Both the position numbers and the translations under genes were made by a program. A stretch of 64,000 nt of DNA from Actinospineispora spinosispora DSM 44797 (GTDB lineage Bacteria > Actinomycetota > Actinomycetes > Mycobacteriales > Pseudonocardiaceae): assembly GCF_000429025.1 (NCBI RefSeq), contig NZ_AUBB01000036.1, forward strand, positions 1 to 64,000. The letters run 5' to 3'. Positions 35,511 through 44,407 of the stretch are shown here, one piece after another. The stretch's first letter is position 1. Each line of letters starts with the position of its first letter. The notes under the pieces are model-generated. The model saw only the letters and a list, made by a program, of their open reading frames with translations. It was not told the origin of the DNA and searched no databases.

Positions 35511-37106
35511 GTGTCTGACACAGCTGAGCAGTTCGAGTGGGGCACGGCCGTCGAGCGACGGACCGGGCCGGTGCCGTTCCTCTCCTACTCGCCGCGCCGC
35601 CACCATGTCGTCGAGCTGCTCGACGACGCGGCGCGCTGGTCGAGCCGCACGCACCTGATCCAGGGTGACCGGCGCCTGAGCTTCGCCGACGTGTTCAGCG
35701 CAGCCGACCGGGTCGCCGCACGGTTCCACCAGGCCGGGCTGCGTCCCGGCGACCGGCTGCTGCTGCTCGCGCCGAACTCCCCGGAATGGGTCATCAGCCT
35801 GTGGGCCGGGCTGAAGCTCGGCGCGGTCGTGGCGCTGGGCAACGGCTGGTGGAGCGGGCCGCTGGTCGAACACGCCGTCGGGCTCATCGCACCTCGGCTG
35901 GTGCTGGCCGACGAGAAGCGCGCGGCGCTGGTGCCCACCTCCGACGACTGCACCGTGATCGGCCTCGACGAGGTGCGTGACACGGTGAACGACACCTCCG
36001 CCGACTCGGTACATCCCGCTGCCCCGGACGGGACCAGGGAGGACGACCCGGCGGTCATCATCTTCACCGCGGGAACCACGGGCGCACCGAAGCCGGTGGT
36101 GCTCGCGCACCGTTCGGTCATCGCGAACCTGCACAACCTGCTGGTCATGTCGCGGCGGCTGCCCCAGCAGGTCGACGGGTCGCGTCCGCCCGCGGTCAGT
36201 CTGCAGAGCGGTCCGCTGTTTCACATCGGCGGTCTGCAGTCGCTGCTGCTGGCACTGCTCGGCGGCAACACACTCGTCTTCCTGGAGGGCCGGTTCGACC
36301 CGGAGCAGGTGCTCGACCTGGTGGAACGTGAGCGGATCACCTGGTGGGGCGCCGTGCCGACGATGGCGTCGCGGGTGCTGGAGCATCCGTCGATCACCGG
36401 CCGGGACCTGACCTCGGTGCGTTCGGTCTCGATGGGCGGCGCACCGGTGCAGCCCGCGCTGATGGCCCGGCTGCGCGAGGCGTTCCCCAACGCGGGCAAG
36501 GGCATGTCGACGATCTACGGCATGACCGAGACCGGCGGCACGGTCGCGGCGGCGTCCGGTGCGACGATGGCCGACAACCCGCGAACCGCCGGCGCGCCCC
36601 TGCCGGTGGTCGAACTGCGGATCGACTCGCCCAATGCCGAGGGCGACGGCGAGATCGTGGTGCGCACGCCCGGTCAGATGGTCGGCTACTGGGGTGGCGC
36701 GCAGGCCGATCTGGTCGACGACGAGGGCTGGGTGCACACCGGCGACCAGGGCCGTCTGGTGGACGGGTTGCTGTACATCACCGGGCGCATCAAGGATCTG
36801 ATCATCCGGGGCGGGGAGAACATCGCGCCCGCGCACGTCGAGGCGGTGCTGCTGAAGCACCCGGCGGTCCGCAACGTCGCGGTGCTCGGCCTGCCCGACG
36901 AGGACCTGGGTGAGCGGGTCGCGGCGGCGGTGCAGGTGCTGCCCGGCTCCGAGGTCTCGCAGTCCGACCTGGCCGAGTTCGTCGCGGCCGAGCTGGCCAG
37001 CTACGAGCGCCCCGCCCAGTGGTGGCTGCGCACCGAGGAGCTCCCCATGCACGACTCGGGCAAGACCGACAAACTCACCCTCCGCAAGACCTGGCCTGCC
37101 TTTTAG
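35511..37106 (+). CDS. Acyl-CoA synthetase (FadD/AMP-ligase family)
   Basis: 531 residues, GTG start without a clear ribosome site. Adenylate-forming fold: phosphate loop FTAGTTGAPKPVV near residue 188, YGMTETGG, hinge YITGRIKDLIIRGGENI and the C-terminal lysine motif DSGKTDK. Converts a carboxylic acid to its acyl-CoA in the cytosol. Divergent from the hydratase/FadE operon, so it probably activates the acid those enzymes degrade. Confidence 0.88.
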   Translation: MSDTAEQFEWGTAVERRTGPVPFLSYSPRRHHVVELLDDAARWSSRTHLIQGDRRLSFADVFSAADRVAARFHQAGLRPGDRLLLLAPNSPEWVISLWAGLKLGAVVALGNGWWSGPLVEHAVGLIAPRLVLADEKRAALVPTSDDCTVIGLDEVRDTVNDTSADSVHPAAPDGTREDDPAVIIFTAGTTGAPKPVVLAHRSVIANLHNLLVMSRRLPQQVDGSRPPAVSLQSGPLFHIGGLQSLLLALLGGNTLVFLEGRFDPEQVLDLVERERITWWGAVPTMASRVLEHPSITGRDLTSVRSVSMGGAPVQPALMARLREAFPNAGKGMSTIYGMTETGGTVAAASGATMADNPRTAGAPLPVVELRIDSPNAEGDGEIVVRTPGQMVGYWGGAQADLVDDEGWVHTGDQGRLVDGLLYITGRIKDLIIRGGENIAPAHVEAVLLKHPAVRNVAVLGLPDEDLGERVAAAVQVLPGSEVSQSDLAEFVAAELASYERPAQWWLRTEELPMHDSGKTDKLTLRKTWPAF

Positions 37107-37336
37107 GCCTTCTCCGCGCGCGATATTTTTCTGTGACCACCCCGGCTCGCGTAAACGCTCGCTGGGGTACTCCCAGAAAAAAAGGCTCGAGGACTCGCCC
37201 GGGCGCGCGCTTGGGGCCACCCTGGGAGCCGCCCTGGCAGCTGGGCGATGTGGTCGCTGACATTCACTGCCCGGCCTTCGCCGGAACTCCTTCGGAGACT
37301 CGCGGAGCCGGCTTTCAAGACACATGAGCACCCGCA

Positions 37337-37388
37337 GGACCCGTGAGTGTTTTGGGTTGCCAGGGCAACCCAAAACACTCACGGGTCC
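37337..37388. terminator. Short GTGAGTG palindrome, 25-bp perfect arms
   Basis: GGACCCGTGAGTGTTTTGGG and onward, with a 25-bp arm at 37337-37361, a 2-base centre and a perfect arm at 37364-37388. It shares its GTGAGTG ends and the TGGGTTGCC centre type with 61610-61653. About 230 bases after the acyl-CoA ligase stop, so it may end that transcript. Confidence 0.6.
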
Positions 37389-37575
37389 TTGCTTGCCCGT
37401 GCTGGTGTGCGTCGTGGGTTGCGCATGGCCTCTGGGCCCCCTCAGCTTGCACCGGGAATGTGGTGAGCGCGCGTTCACGGGTGGCCCCGCACAGGCGGTT
37501 CCGCCGAAGGCGGGTAGTGCATGAGTGGCGGCTCCCAAGCCGGGGCACCAAGCGCGCGCGTCGCCGAAGGCGACA

Positions 37576-37694
37576 TTTTTCCGAGTGGGCCCCCGGAGGG
37601 GGTCCGCGAGGAAAAACCTCCATGCAGCGGCCCCGCCAGGGGCCGCCGCGTGGGAAAGTTCTCGGTGTGGCCCGAAGGGTCCGCCGAGAACTTT
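37576..37694. repeat. Three consecutive hairpins upstream of a membrane-protein gene
   Basis: First hairpin: TTTTTCC (37576-37582) with GGAAAAA (37610-37616), inside which GG-CCCCC pairs with GGGGG-CC. Second: GCGGCCCC (37627-37634) with GGGGCCGC (37639-37646). Third: AAAGTTCTCGG (37655-37665) with CCGAGAACTTT (37684-37694). The last is followed by GCGCGCGAAACAGGC, resembling AGCGCGGAAACAGGC near 10733. They could shape the leader of the downstream message. Confidence 0.45.
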
Positions 37695-37726
37695 GGCGCG
37701 CGAAACAGGCGAGAAAGGCAGACAAC

Positions 37727-38110
37727 ATGACCCGATCTCGTGCCGTGCTCGCGGCCGATGCGGTGTGGGACGTGCTGCTCGGCATCGGGTTCATCCTCGT
37801 GCCGTGCGAGATGGTGGCGGACCGGCTGGGTTTCACCGCGCTGGTGCCGTGGCTGCTGTTCGTCGTACTGGCCGTCGGCTGTTTCGGTTACGCGATACTC
37901 CTGGCCCGCGCCTCGACCGGCATCGGCGACATCGCCGCCTTCTCCCGGTTCACCGCCGCGGTCAACGCCGTCGGCGCGGTGATCGCCTTGGCCGTGGTCC
38001 TCCTCGCCGAGCCGCCACTCGCCCTCACGGTCGGCCTGCTCGTCGCCGCATTCGGCTGCGTCGTCTTCGCCGCACTCGAATGGCGGGTCCCGCAGCCGGT
38101 GAGTGGCTAG
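37727..38110 (+). CDS. Small integral membrane protein, unknown function
   Basis: 127 residues from the ATG at 37727 (AAGG site upstream). Four predicted membrane helices (VWDVLLGIGFILVP, LVPWLLFVVLAVGCFGYAILL, FTAAVNAVGAVIALAVVLLA, TVGLLVAAFGCVVFAAL) and very short loops. No catalytic motif is seen and I do not recognise the family. The last codons GTG AGT GGC TAG belong to a GTGAGTG palindrome (38098-38141) shared with the convergent flavoprotein gene. Confidence 0.65.
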   Translation: MTRSRAVLAADAVWDVLLGIGFILVPCEMVADRLGFTALVPWLLFVVLAVGCFGYAILLARASTGIGDIAAFSRFTAAVNAVGAVIALAVVLLAEPPLALTVGLLVAAFGCVVFAALEWRVPQPVSG

Positions 38111-38141
38111 CGTTCGCCGGGACGAACGCCGGCCACTCACC
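38098..38141. terminator. Short GTGAGTG palindrome between convergent genes
   Basis: GGTGAGTGGC (38098-38107) pairs with GCCACTCACC (38132-38141), with an inner CGTTCG/CGAACG stem. It overlaps the last codons of the membrane-protein gene and lies 3 bases from the stop of the opposing flavoprotein gene, so it could end both transcripts. Confidence 0.6.
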
Positions 38142-38144
38142 AGG

Positions 38145-39809
38145 TCAGCGGCGCTTGCGGGCTCGCAGGACCGTGTCGTGGATGGTGACCTCGTTGCCGT
38201 CCGGGTCCGTCGCCGGGCGGGGTCGAGCGTCGGCCACCTCGATGTCCCAGTCGTCCGGGTCCAGCAGGTCGACGATCTGCTCGGCAGTGAAGAACAGCTC
38301 CGGCTGTGACGGTCTGCCTACCGTGGTCAGCAGGTCGGACGGGTGGTGGCCGACGATCAGCAGCGTCCCGCCGGGCGCGGTCGCGGCCGCCAGCCGGGTG
38401 AACGCGGGGTCACGGACCTCCGGCGGGAAGTGCAGGAAGTGCGCCGCGACCAGGTCGTAGCTGCCGTCCGGCACCCAGGTCAGCATGTCGACCTCACGCC
38501 AGTCGATCCGGTCGGCGATGGCCGGCTCGGCGTGCTCGGCGCCGCGTGCCAGTGCCACGCCGGAGACGTCGACGGCCGTGACGGTCCAGCCCCGGCGCGC
38601 CAGCCAGTGCGCGTCGGCGCCCTCGCCGCAGCCGGCGTCGAGCGCGTGGCCCGGGTCGAGCTCCTTCGTCTCTTCGACGAGCAGCGGGTTGGGGTTGCCG
38701 CTCCAGATACGGGTCGCGCTTCCGTAACGCTCGTCCCAGAACTGGCTCGTGTACTGCGCGTACACGCTGGGGCCTGGCGACGGGAGACCGTGCTGACGGC
38801 CGGCGAGGACCCGCTCGCTGTTGCGGGACTCCTCGGCGGCCGAGAACGGCATGCGCCGCAGTGCGACGGCCTTGCGGGTGTCATCGACGACCAGGTCCAT
38901 GTTGATCTGCGCGCCCGCGTTGTTCCCGGCGGCGGCCGCGTTGATCACCTGGACCATCGGGTCGGCGACGTTCCCCGCCGCCCACACGCCGTCGACCGAG
39001 GTGCGCCCGGTCGCGTCGGTCTCCAGGTACGTACCGACACCCCTCGGGTGCTCGACGGTGCGCAGCCCGAGGTCGGCGAGGAACTCGGCCCGGGCGGACA
39101 GCCTGGGCATGACGACGACCGCGCGCCGAGGCACGAGCTGACCGGACGCAAGTCTCACGCCACTGATGCGATCGTCGTCGACCTCCACACCGACGACCTG
39201 ACCGTCGACCACGCCGATGTCGCGCGCGGCCAGCTCCTCCCACTCGTCGGAGGTGGGGTCCGGCGCGGTGTTCAGGAACAACGTCACGTCGTCGCTCCAC
39301 TGCCGCAGCAACATCGCCTGGTGCACCGCGAACGGGCCGGTCCCCACCACCCCGATCGGCTGGTCGCGGACCTCCCAGCCGTGGCAGTACGGGCAGTGCA
39401 GCACGTCTCGACCCCAGCGTTCGCGCAGACCGGGGATGTCCGGCAGCTCGTCGACGATGCCGGTGGTGACCAGCAGCCGCCGCGCGGCGCGGACGACGCC
39501 GTCGTCGCTGCTGACCAGGAAGCCCGGCCCGTCACCGAAGTCCGGTGCCTCGGGGCGCACGCCGGTGACCCGGGCGAGGACGACCTGGCCGCCGTAGCGG
39601 GTGACCTCGGCGGAGCCCAGCTCGACGAGATCGCGCGGCGAGAGACCGTCGCGGGTGAGGTAGCCGTGTACACCCTCGGCGGGGGCGTTGCGCGGTTCGC
39701 CGGAGTCGAGCACCAGAACCGAGCGGCGGGCCCTGGCGAGGGTGAGCGCACCGGAGAGTCCGGCGGCGCCGCCACCGATCACGATGACGTCGAAGCTGTT
39801 CTTGTTCAT
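38145..39809 (-). CDS. Fusion of thioredoxin-reductase-like flavoprotein and SAM methyltransferase
   Basis: 554 residues from the ATG at 39809 (the frame starts earlier without a ribosome site). Residues about 1-310 are a thioredoxin-reductase-like domain: FAD motif VIVIGGGAAGLSGAL, CPYCHG redox centre, NADPH motif GVVGTGPFAV and GVWAAGNVADP. A linker follows, then a class I methyltransferase (about 370-554) with motif I ALDAGCGEGADAHWL and VTAVDVS. Fusions of this type occur in actinomycetes; the joint role is not established, possibly detoxification by reduction and methylation. Divergent from an XRE-cupin regulator with a palindromic operator between them. Confidence 0.85.
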   Translation of the reverse strand: MNKNSFDVIVIGGGAAGLSGALTLARARRSVLVLDSGEPRNAPAEGVHGYLTRDGLSPRDLVELGSAEVTRYGGQVVLARVTGVRPEAPDFGDGPGFLVSSDDGVVRAARRLLVTTGIVDELPDIPGLRERWGRDVLHCPYCHGWEVRDQPIGVVGTGPFAVHQAMLLRQWSDDVTLFLNTAPDPTSDEWEELAARDIGVVDGQVVGVEVDDDRISGVRLASGQLVPRRAVVVMPRLSARAEFLADLGLRTVEHPRGVGTYLETDATGRTSVDGVWAAGNVADPMVQVINAAAAGNNAGAQINMDLVVDDTRKAVALRRMPFSAAEESRNSERVLAGRQHGLPSPGPSVYAQYTSQFWDERYGSATRIWSGNPNPLLVEETKELDPGHALDAGCGEGADAHWLARRGWTVTAVDVSGVALARGAEHAEPAIADRIDWREVDMLTWVPDGSYDLVAAHFLHFPPEVRDPAFTRLAAATAPGGTLLIVGHHPSDLLTTVGRPSQPELFFTAEQIVDLLDPDDWDIEVADARPRPATDPDGNEVTIHDTVLRARKRR

Positions 39810-39838
39810 GCTCCGACAGTGCGACCGAGCACGCCAAC

Positions 39839-39866
39839 TTGACAAGTAATGTTGCTGAGGTAGCAA
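39839..39866 (+). promoter_or_regulatory. Promoter and palindromic operator of the XRE-cupin gene
   Basis: TTGACA at 39839-39844 matches a -35 box. TTGCT GAGGT AGCAA at 39852-39866 is a perfect 5-5-5 inverted repeat that overlaps the likely -10 (TAGCAA). The gene starts with GTG 8 bases later. The palindrome is a strong candidate operator for the XRE regulator, which would repress itself and perhaps the divergent fusion gene. Confidence 0.5.
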
Positions 39867-39874
39867 ATGGAGAG

Positions 39875-40468
39875 GTGACTGACGACCGGCTTCCCCTCGA
39901 CGACGTCCTCAACGCGGTGGGGCCCCGGCTGCGCGCACTGCGCCGCCGTCGCGGGACGACGCTCGGGCAGCTGTCCGAGCTGACCGGCATCTCGGTGAGC
40001 ACACTGTCGCGGCTGGAGTCCGGGCAGCGCAAGCCCACGCTGGAGCTGTTGTTGCCGCTGGCCAGGGCGCATCGGGTCCAGCTGGACGAGCTGGTGGACG
40101 CGCCGCCGACCGGTGACCCCCGGCTGCATCCGAAGCCCGTCACCCGGCACGGCATGACCTACCTGCCGCTGAGTCGCAGACCGGGCGGGCTGCAGGCGTT
40201 CAAGCAGATCATCCCGCCGCGCTTCCCGAGCACCGACCCGGAGCCCCGGGTGCACGAGGGTTACGACTGGTTCTACGTACTGTCCGGACGACTGCGGCTG
40301 GTCCTCGGCGAGCACGACCTGATCCTCCCGGCGGGCGAGGCCGCCGAGTTCGACTGCCGCACGCCGCACTGGTTCAGCAATCCGTTCGACGAACCGGTCG
40401 AGGTACTGACCATCTACGGCCCGCAGGGTGAGCGCATGCACCTGAGAGCCCGGCCGGGTGCCGGATGA
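39875..40468 (+). CDS. XRE-family regulator with C-terminal cupin
   Basis: 197 residues from a GTG at 39875. N-terminal helix-turn-helix (LRALRRRRGTTLGQLSELTG with SVSTLSRLESGQRKP, about residues 17-60), then a cupin domain (VHEGYDWFYVLSGRLRLVLG, PHWFSNP). Such regulators sense a small ligand through the cupin. Divergent from the flavoprotein-methyltransferase fusion with an operator-like palindrome in between. A second, unlinked XRE-cupin protein is encoded at 44572-45141. Confidence 0.85.
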   Translation: MTDDRLPLDDVLNAVGPRLRALRRRRGTTLGQLSELTGISVSTLSRLESGQRKPTLELLLPLARAHRVQLDELVDAPPTGDPRLHPKPVTRHGMTYLPLSRRPGGLQAFKQIIPPRFPSTDPEPRVHEGYDWFYVLSGRLRLVLGEHDLILPAGEAAEFDCRTPHWFSNPFDEPVEVLTIYGPQGERMHLRARPGAG

Positions 40469-40511
40469 AAAGCGTCCGCGTTCTCGACGGCGTGCTGGCA
40501 GGGTGGCCCGC

Positions 40512-41717
40512 ATGAAGATCGTGTGTGCCGCGGCGCCGGGCTACGGGTTGATGCTGCCGGTCGTGCCGCTGGTGTGGGCCGCGAGGGCGGCTGGCCACGA
40601 GGTGCTGGTGGCCTGCGCCTCCGAGATGATCAAAGTGGGTGCCGACGCCGGACTGTCGGTGTACGACGTGGCTCCGGACCGGGACGTGTGGGACGAGCTG
40701 ATGCGCGCCATCCGGGCCGGCGACGACGACGCTCCGGAGGTCTCCGAGGAGTTCCGGCTCGCGGCGCGCGGCGGCAGTCCATTCGGGCTGTTCACGTTGA
40801 CCATGACCGAGGGCACGATCGACGCGGCGCGACGGTTCGGCGCCGACCTGATCATGTCGACCTCGGACCACGCGGCGGGCCTGCTGACCGCCGTGGCGCT
40901 CGACCGTCCACTGCTGGAGGTCGGCAACCGGGTCACCTGGTCGATGCGCGACGCCGACTTCGCCAGAGGCCGCGACACACTCGTCGACGACGAGGTGACG
41001 GCGCTGGTGCGCTCGAAGTTCGACATCCCGGACGGCCGGCCGCGCACGATCGCCCGGATCGACCCGAGGGCACCGAGCATGGGCGGGCTCGCCGCCGACG
41101 TCGAACCGGCGGATCCGCGCGACGGCGCGCCCTGGTGGTCGATGCGCTATGTGCCGTTCAACGGCGGATCGACCGTGCCGAGCTGGGCACTGGACCGGCC
41201 GGGCCGGCCACGTGTGTGCGTGACGCTCGGCACCGTCGTACCGACCATGAGCGGCACCGGCCACCTGGAGGTGGTGCTCGACGCACTGGGCGGGCTGGAC
41301 GTGGAGGTCGTGCTCGCGGCGCAGCCCTCGGACGTCGCATCGCTCGGCGAGCTACCCGCGAACGTCCGCTCCGTCGGTTTCCTGGCGCTGTCGGCGTTCC
41401 TGCCGTCCTGTTCGCTGATCGTGCACCACGGCGGGTCCGGCACGACGGCGGCGCCGCTGTTCTACGGCGTCCCACAGCTGGTCATGCCCAGTTTCGCGGA
41501 CAACCCGATGGCCGCGCAGCGGGTCGCGGACCGAGGCGTCGGCCTGTCCCAGGAACCGCACACCGCCACCGTCGAGGGCCTGCGCGCCGCGATCACCCGT
41601 CTGCTGACCGAGCCGACGTTCACGGAAGCGGCCCGCGAGGTGGCCACCGAGATGGCCACCCAGCCCACCCCCGCAACGATCATCGACCGCGCCATCGATC
41701 TCGTTCGGGTTCCGTGA
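40512..41717 (+). CDS. GT1-type glycosyltransferase (UGT/MGT family)
   Basis: 401 residues from the ATG at 40512. Two Rossmann halves: N-terminal acceptor domain (MKIVCAAAPGYGLMLPVVPL) and C-terminal donor domain with the signature LIVHHGGSGTTAAPLFYGVP and DNPMAAQRV. Family members transfer a sugar from a nucleotide donor to small hydrophobic acceptors such as macrolides or flavonoids. No sugar biosynthesis genes are nearby, so the acceptor and donor are unknown; self-resistance or detoxification is possible. Its stop TGA is inside a GTGAGTG palindrome. Confidence 0.85.
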   Translation: MKIVCAAAPGYGLMLPVVPLVWAARAAGHEVLVACASEMIKVGADAGLSVYDVAPDRDVWDELMRAIRAGDDDAPEVSEEFRLAARGGSPFGLFTLTMTEGTIDAARRFGADLIMSTSDHAAGLLTAVALDRPLLEVGNRVTWSMRDADFARGRDTLVDDEVTALVRSKFDIPDGRPRTIARIDPRAPSMGGLAADVEPADPRDGAPWWSMRYVPFNGGSTVPSWALDRPGRPRVCVTLGTVVPTMSGTGHLEVVLDALGGLDVEVVLAAQPSDVASLGELPANVRSVGFLALSAFLPSCSLIVHHGGSGTTAAPLFYGVPQLVMPSFADNPMAAQRVADRGVGLSQEPHTATVEGLRAAITRLLTEPTFTEAAREVATEMATQPTPATIIDRAIDLVRVP

Positions 41718-41755
41718 GTGCCGCGGCCGGTCATAGGCGGCCGCGGCACTCACGG
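41712..41755. terminator. Short GTGAGTG palindrome carrying the stop codon of the glycosyltransferase gene
   Basis: CCGTGAGTGCCGCGGCCG (41712-41729) pairs perfectly with 41738-41755 around GTCATAGG. The TGA at 41715-41717 ends the glycosyltransferase. Its centre resembles the CTATAGGCGCC centre of the long copies. Confidence 0.7.
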
Positions 41756-41818
41756 GGTCTTGGGCATGATCGTGGGTAGTGCGCGGTCGACCGGGACCGC
41801 CGGGAATGATTGAGAGCG

Positions 41819-43420
41819 ATGGCGGACGACGAGACCACTTCCACCGCGCGTAGCTCGGTGACGGTGGCGGTGTGGACCCTGGTCAGCCGCGCGGCGGGCC
41901 TGGTGCGGGTGCTGGTGATCGGCGCGCTGCTCGGTCCGACGTACTTCACCAACGTCTTCCAGGCCAGCTACGTCCTGCCGAACCAGGTGTTCACCGTCAT
42001 GGCGGGCCCGGTGGTCGGCATGGTCGTCGTGCCGAGTGTGGTGCGGGCGGTCACCGCCGGAGGCGTCAGACACGCGTCCGAGGTGATGGGCCGGATCTCC
42101 GGACGGATGATGGCGCTGGCCACGATCGGCGCCCTCGGACTGGCGCTGCTGTCGCCCGCGCTCGCCTGGACGCTCGTGTTCGGTGTCCCCGAACCGGACC
42201 GGCAGCGGGCCTGGCTCCTGTGCATCCTGCTGATCCTGTTCGTCGCGCCGCAGGTGCTGCTCTACGTGCTGGCCGAGCTGGGGGTCGCGGCCCAACAGGG
42301 CCGGCACCGGTTCGCACTGGCGGCGGGCGCACCGGCGGTGGAGAGTGTCGGCACGGTCGTGACGCTCGTGGTGACCGCGTGGATCTACGGCACCGGCCTC
42401 GAGGTGTCACAGGTGCCGTTGTCGATGATCCTGATGCTCGGTATCGGAACGACGGCATCGGCGTTCGTGCATGCCGCGCTGCAGGTCTACGGCGCGCAGC
42501 GGGTCGGGGTCTCGCTGCGTCCCCGGCGCGGGTGGCGTGAGGACACCGAGGCCCGCGAGACGCTGCGCCGCATGGTGCGCTCCTCCCCGGTGGCGGCGGG
42601 CCAGGCACTGACCGACTACTTCCTGACCGTGGTGGCCGCCACCGTGCCCGGCGGTGTGTTGATCGTGAACCTCGCCTACCAGGTGTTCTCCGCGCTGTCG
42701 TTCGTCGGGACACGCGCGGTGTCGATGGCTGCGCTGCCAGGGCTGTCGGTGGCCGCCGCAGTCAACGACGCGCGCCGGTTCGGCGGCTCGTGGCGCCAGG
42801 GCGTGTTCTACGCGCTGCTCGCCGGCATCCCGCTGTGTGCGCTGCTCGCGGTGTTCGCCGATCCGACGGCGGGCATCCTGGCGGTCGGCAAGCTGAGCGA
42901 GGGCCCGTTGATCGCGGAGCTGTCCGCGTGCCTCATGATCGCCGCGTTCGCCCAGCTGGTCAGCGGCATCCACGACTTCGCGCGGCAGGCGCTGTTCGCC
43001 AGGCTGGACGACCGGGGGCCGACGCTGGCCAGCATGATCGCGCTCGGGACCAGCACGGCGGTCACCGCGAGCACGCTGGTCCTTCCCGCCGACGGCACCC
43101 GGCTCACCGGGCTGCTGGTGGCGCTGCTGGCCGGCGAGTTCGCCGCGGCCGTGACCGCGTTGAGCCGGTTGCGCGCGATGATGCGCCCGGAGGCCATGAT
43201 CGACCGCCGGGACGCGCGCATCATCGTCACCGCGACCGTGGCGATGCTGCCGGTGCTCGCGGCGGGCTGGTGGCTCCTGCACACGATCGACGTCTCCGAA
43301 GGGATTCAGCTCGCGTTGCTGGTCGGCTGTGGCCTTGCGACGCTCGTCCCGTACGCGCTGGTCCTGTACCTCAGTTCGGCACTGCCCGGCGTCCCGCGAA
43401 AGAGGAGCAGACGACGATGA
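41819..43420 (+). CDS. MurJ/MviN-like membrane flippase
   Basis: 533 residues from the ATG at 41819. About 13-14 hydrophobic helices; N-terminus SSVTVAVWTLVSRAAGLVRVLVIGALLGP matches the MviN/MurJ start, the group that flips lipid-linked precursors across the membrane. It is somewhat divergent and lacks the long cytoplasmic extensions of main MurJ proteins. A second MurJ copy elsewhere would be usual, so this may transport another lipid-linked substrate. Overlaps the haloalkane dehalogenase gene (ATGA), a surprising partner. Confidence 0.75.
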   Translation: MADDETTSTARSSVTVAVWTLVSRAAGLVRVLVIGALLGPTYFTNVFQASYVLPNQVFTVMAGPVVGMVVVPSVVRAVTAGGVRHASEVMGRISGRMMALATIGALGLALLSPALAWTLVFGVPEPDRQRAWLLCILLILFVAPQVLLYVLAELGVAAQQGRHRFALAAGAPAVESVGTVVTLVVTAWIYGTGLEVSQVPLSMILMLGIGTTASAFVHAALQVYGAQRVGVSLRPRRGWREDTEARETLRRMVRSSPVAAGQALTDYFLTVVAATVPGGVLIVNLAYQVFSALSFVGTRAVSMAALPGLSVAAAVNDARRFGGSWRQGVFYALLAGIPLCALLAVFADPTAGILAVGKLSEGPLIAELSACLMIAAFAQLVSGIHDFARQALFARLDDRGPTLASMIALGTSTAVTASTLVLPADGTRLTGLLVALLAGEFAAAVTALSRLRAMMRPEAMIDRRDARIIVTATVAMLPVLAAGWWLLHTIDVSEGIQLALLVGCGLATLVPYALVLYLSSALPGVPRKRSRRR

Positions 43421-44295
43421 CCTCCCCGACGAAGAAGACCGCGACGGTGCGCGGCAGCCGGATGGCGTACGTGGAGAGCGGCGACGGCCCGCCGATCGTG
43501 TTCCAGCACGGCAACCCGACGTCGTCGTACCTGTGGCGCAACGTCATGCCGCACCTGGAGGGCCTGGGCAGGCTCATCGCTTGCGACCTGATCGGCATGG
43601 GTGACTCGGACAAGCTCAGCCCCTCCGGGCCGGACCGCTACACGTTCGCCGAGCACCGCGACCACCTGTTCGAGCTGTGGGACCAGCTGGGCATCGACCG
43701 CGACGTCGTGCTCGTGCTGCACGACTGGGGTTCGGCGCTGGGCTTCCACTGGGCGCACCAGCACCCCGACCGGGTCGCCGGAATCGCCTACACCGAGTCC
43801 ATCGTCGCGCCGCTGACCTGGGACGACTGGCCAGCCAACGCACGCGGCGTGTTCCAGGGGTTCCGCTCGGACGCCGGCGAGACCATGGTGCTGGAGAAGA
43901 ACCTGTTCGTCGAGGCGGTGCTGCCCAACTCGGTCCTGCGCGGCCTGACCGACGAGGAGATGGCCGTGTACCGCGCGCCGTTCGCCGAGCCGGGTGAGAG
44001 CAGACGACCGACGCTGACCTGGCCCAGGCAGATCCCGATCGACGGCGAGCCCTCGGACGTCACCGCGATCGTCGAGGAGTACGGCGAATGGCTGGCCGGC
44101 TCGTCGGTCCCGAAGCTGTTCCTGAACGCCGAGCCGGGCTCGATCCTGACCGGCAGGCCGCGCGAGTTCTGCCGGACGTGGCCGAACCAGCGCGAGGTCA
44201 CGATCCGCGGCAGCCACTTCGTGCAGGAGGACAGCCCCGACGAGATCGGCCGCGCGGTGGCCGACTTCGTCCGCACGATCCGCCCCCGACCCTGA
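43417..44295 (+). CDS. dhaA: Haloalkane dehalogenase (DhaA type)
   Basis: 292 residues, the usual length. Alpha/beta hydrolase with HGNPTSSYLWR (Asn33 halide contact), nucleophile Asp103 in VLHDWGSALGFHW with Trp104, acid Glu127 in YTESIVAPLTWDDWP, and His267 in GSHFVQEDSP. This is the Asp-Glu-His set of HLD-II enzymes such as DhaA, which hydrolyse terminal haloalkanes to alcohols and halide. ATG overlaps the upstream MurJ-like stop and has AGAGGAG before it. The natural substrate is unknown. Confidence 0.87.
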   Translation: MTSPTKKTATVRGSRMAYVESGDGPPIVFQHGNPTSSYLWRNVMPHLEGLGRLIACDLIGMGDSDKLSPSGPDRYTFAEHRDHLFELWDQLGIDRDVVLVLHDWGSALGFHWAHQHPDRVAGIAYTESIVAPLTWDDWPANARGVFQGFRSDAGETMVLEKNLFVEAVLPNSVLRGLTDEEMAVYRAPFAEPGESRRPTLTWPRQIPIDGEPSDVTAIVEEYGEWLAGSSVPKLFLNAEPGSILTGRPREFCRTWPNQREVTIRGSHFVQEDSPDEIGRAVADFVRTIRPRP

Positions 44296-44407
44296 CCACA
44301 CACCCGCCGCCCGCCCCGCGCCCGCACCCCTGCCGCGCCGCGCACTCCCACCACACCGCACACTCTCCGCCGCACCGCACACCCCGCCCGGCCGCACACC
44401 CCGCGAC

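Larger units (their letters stand above)
37107..37726. other. Gene-free 620-bp stretch rich in hairpins
   Basis: No credible gene; the frames are low complexity. It holds the 52-bp palindrome (37337-37388) and three successive hairpins in 37576-37694 just upstream of a small membrane-protein gene. Confidence 0.55.
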
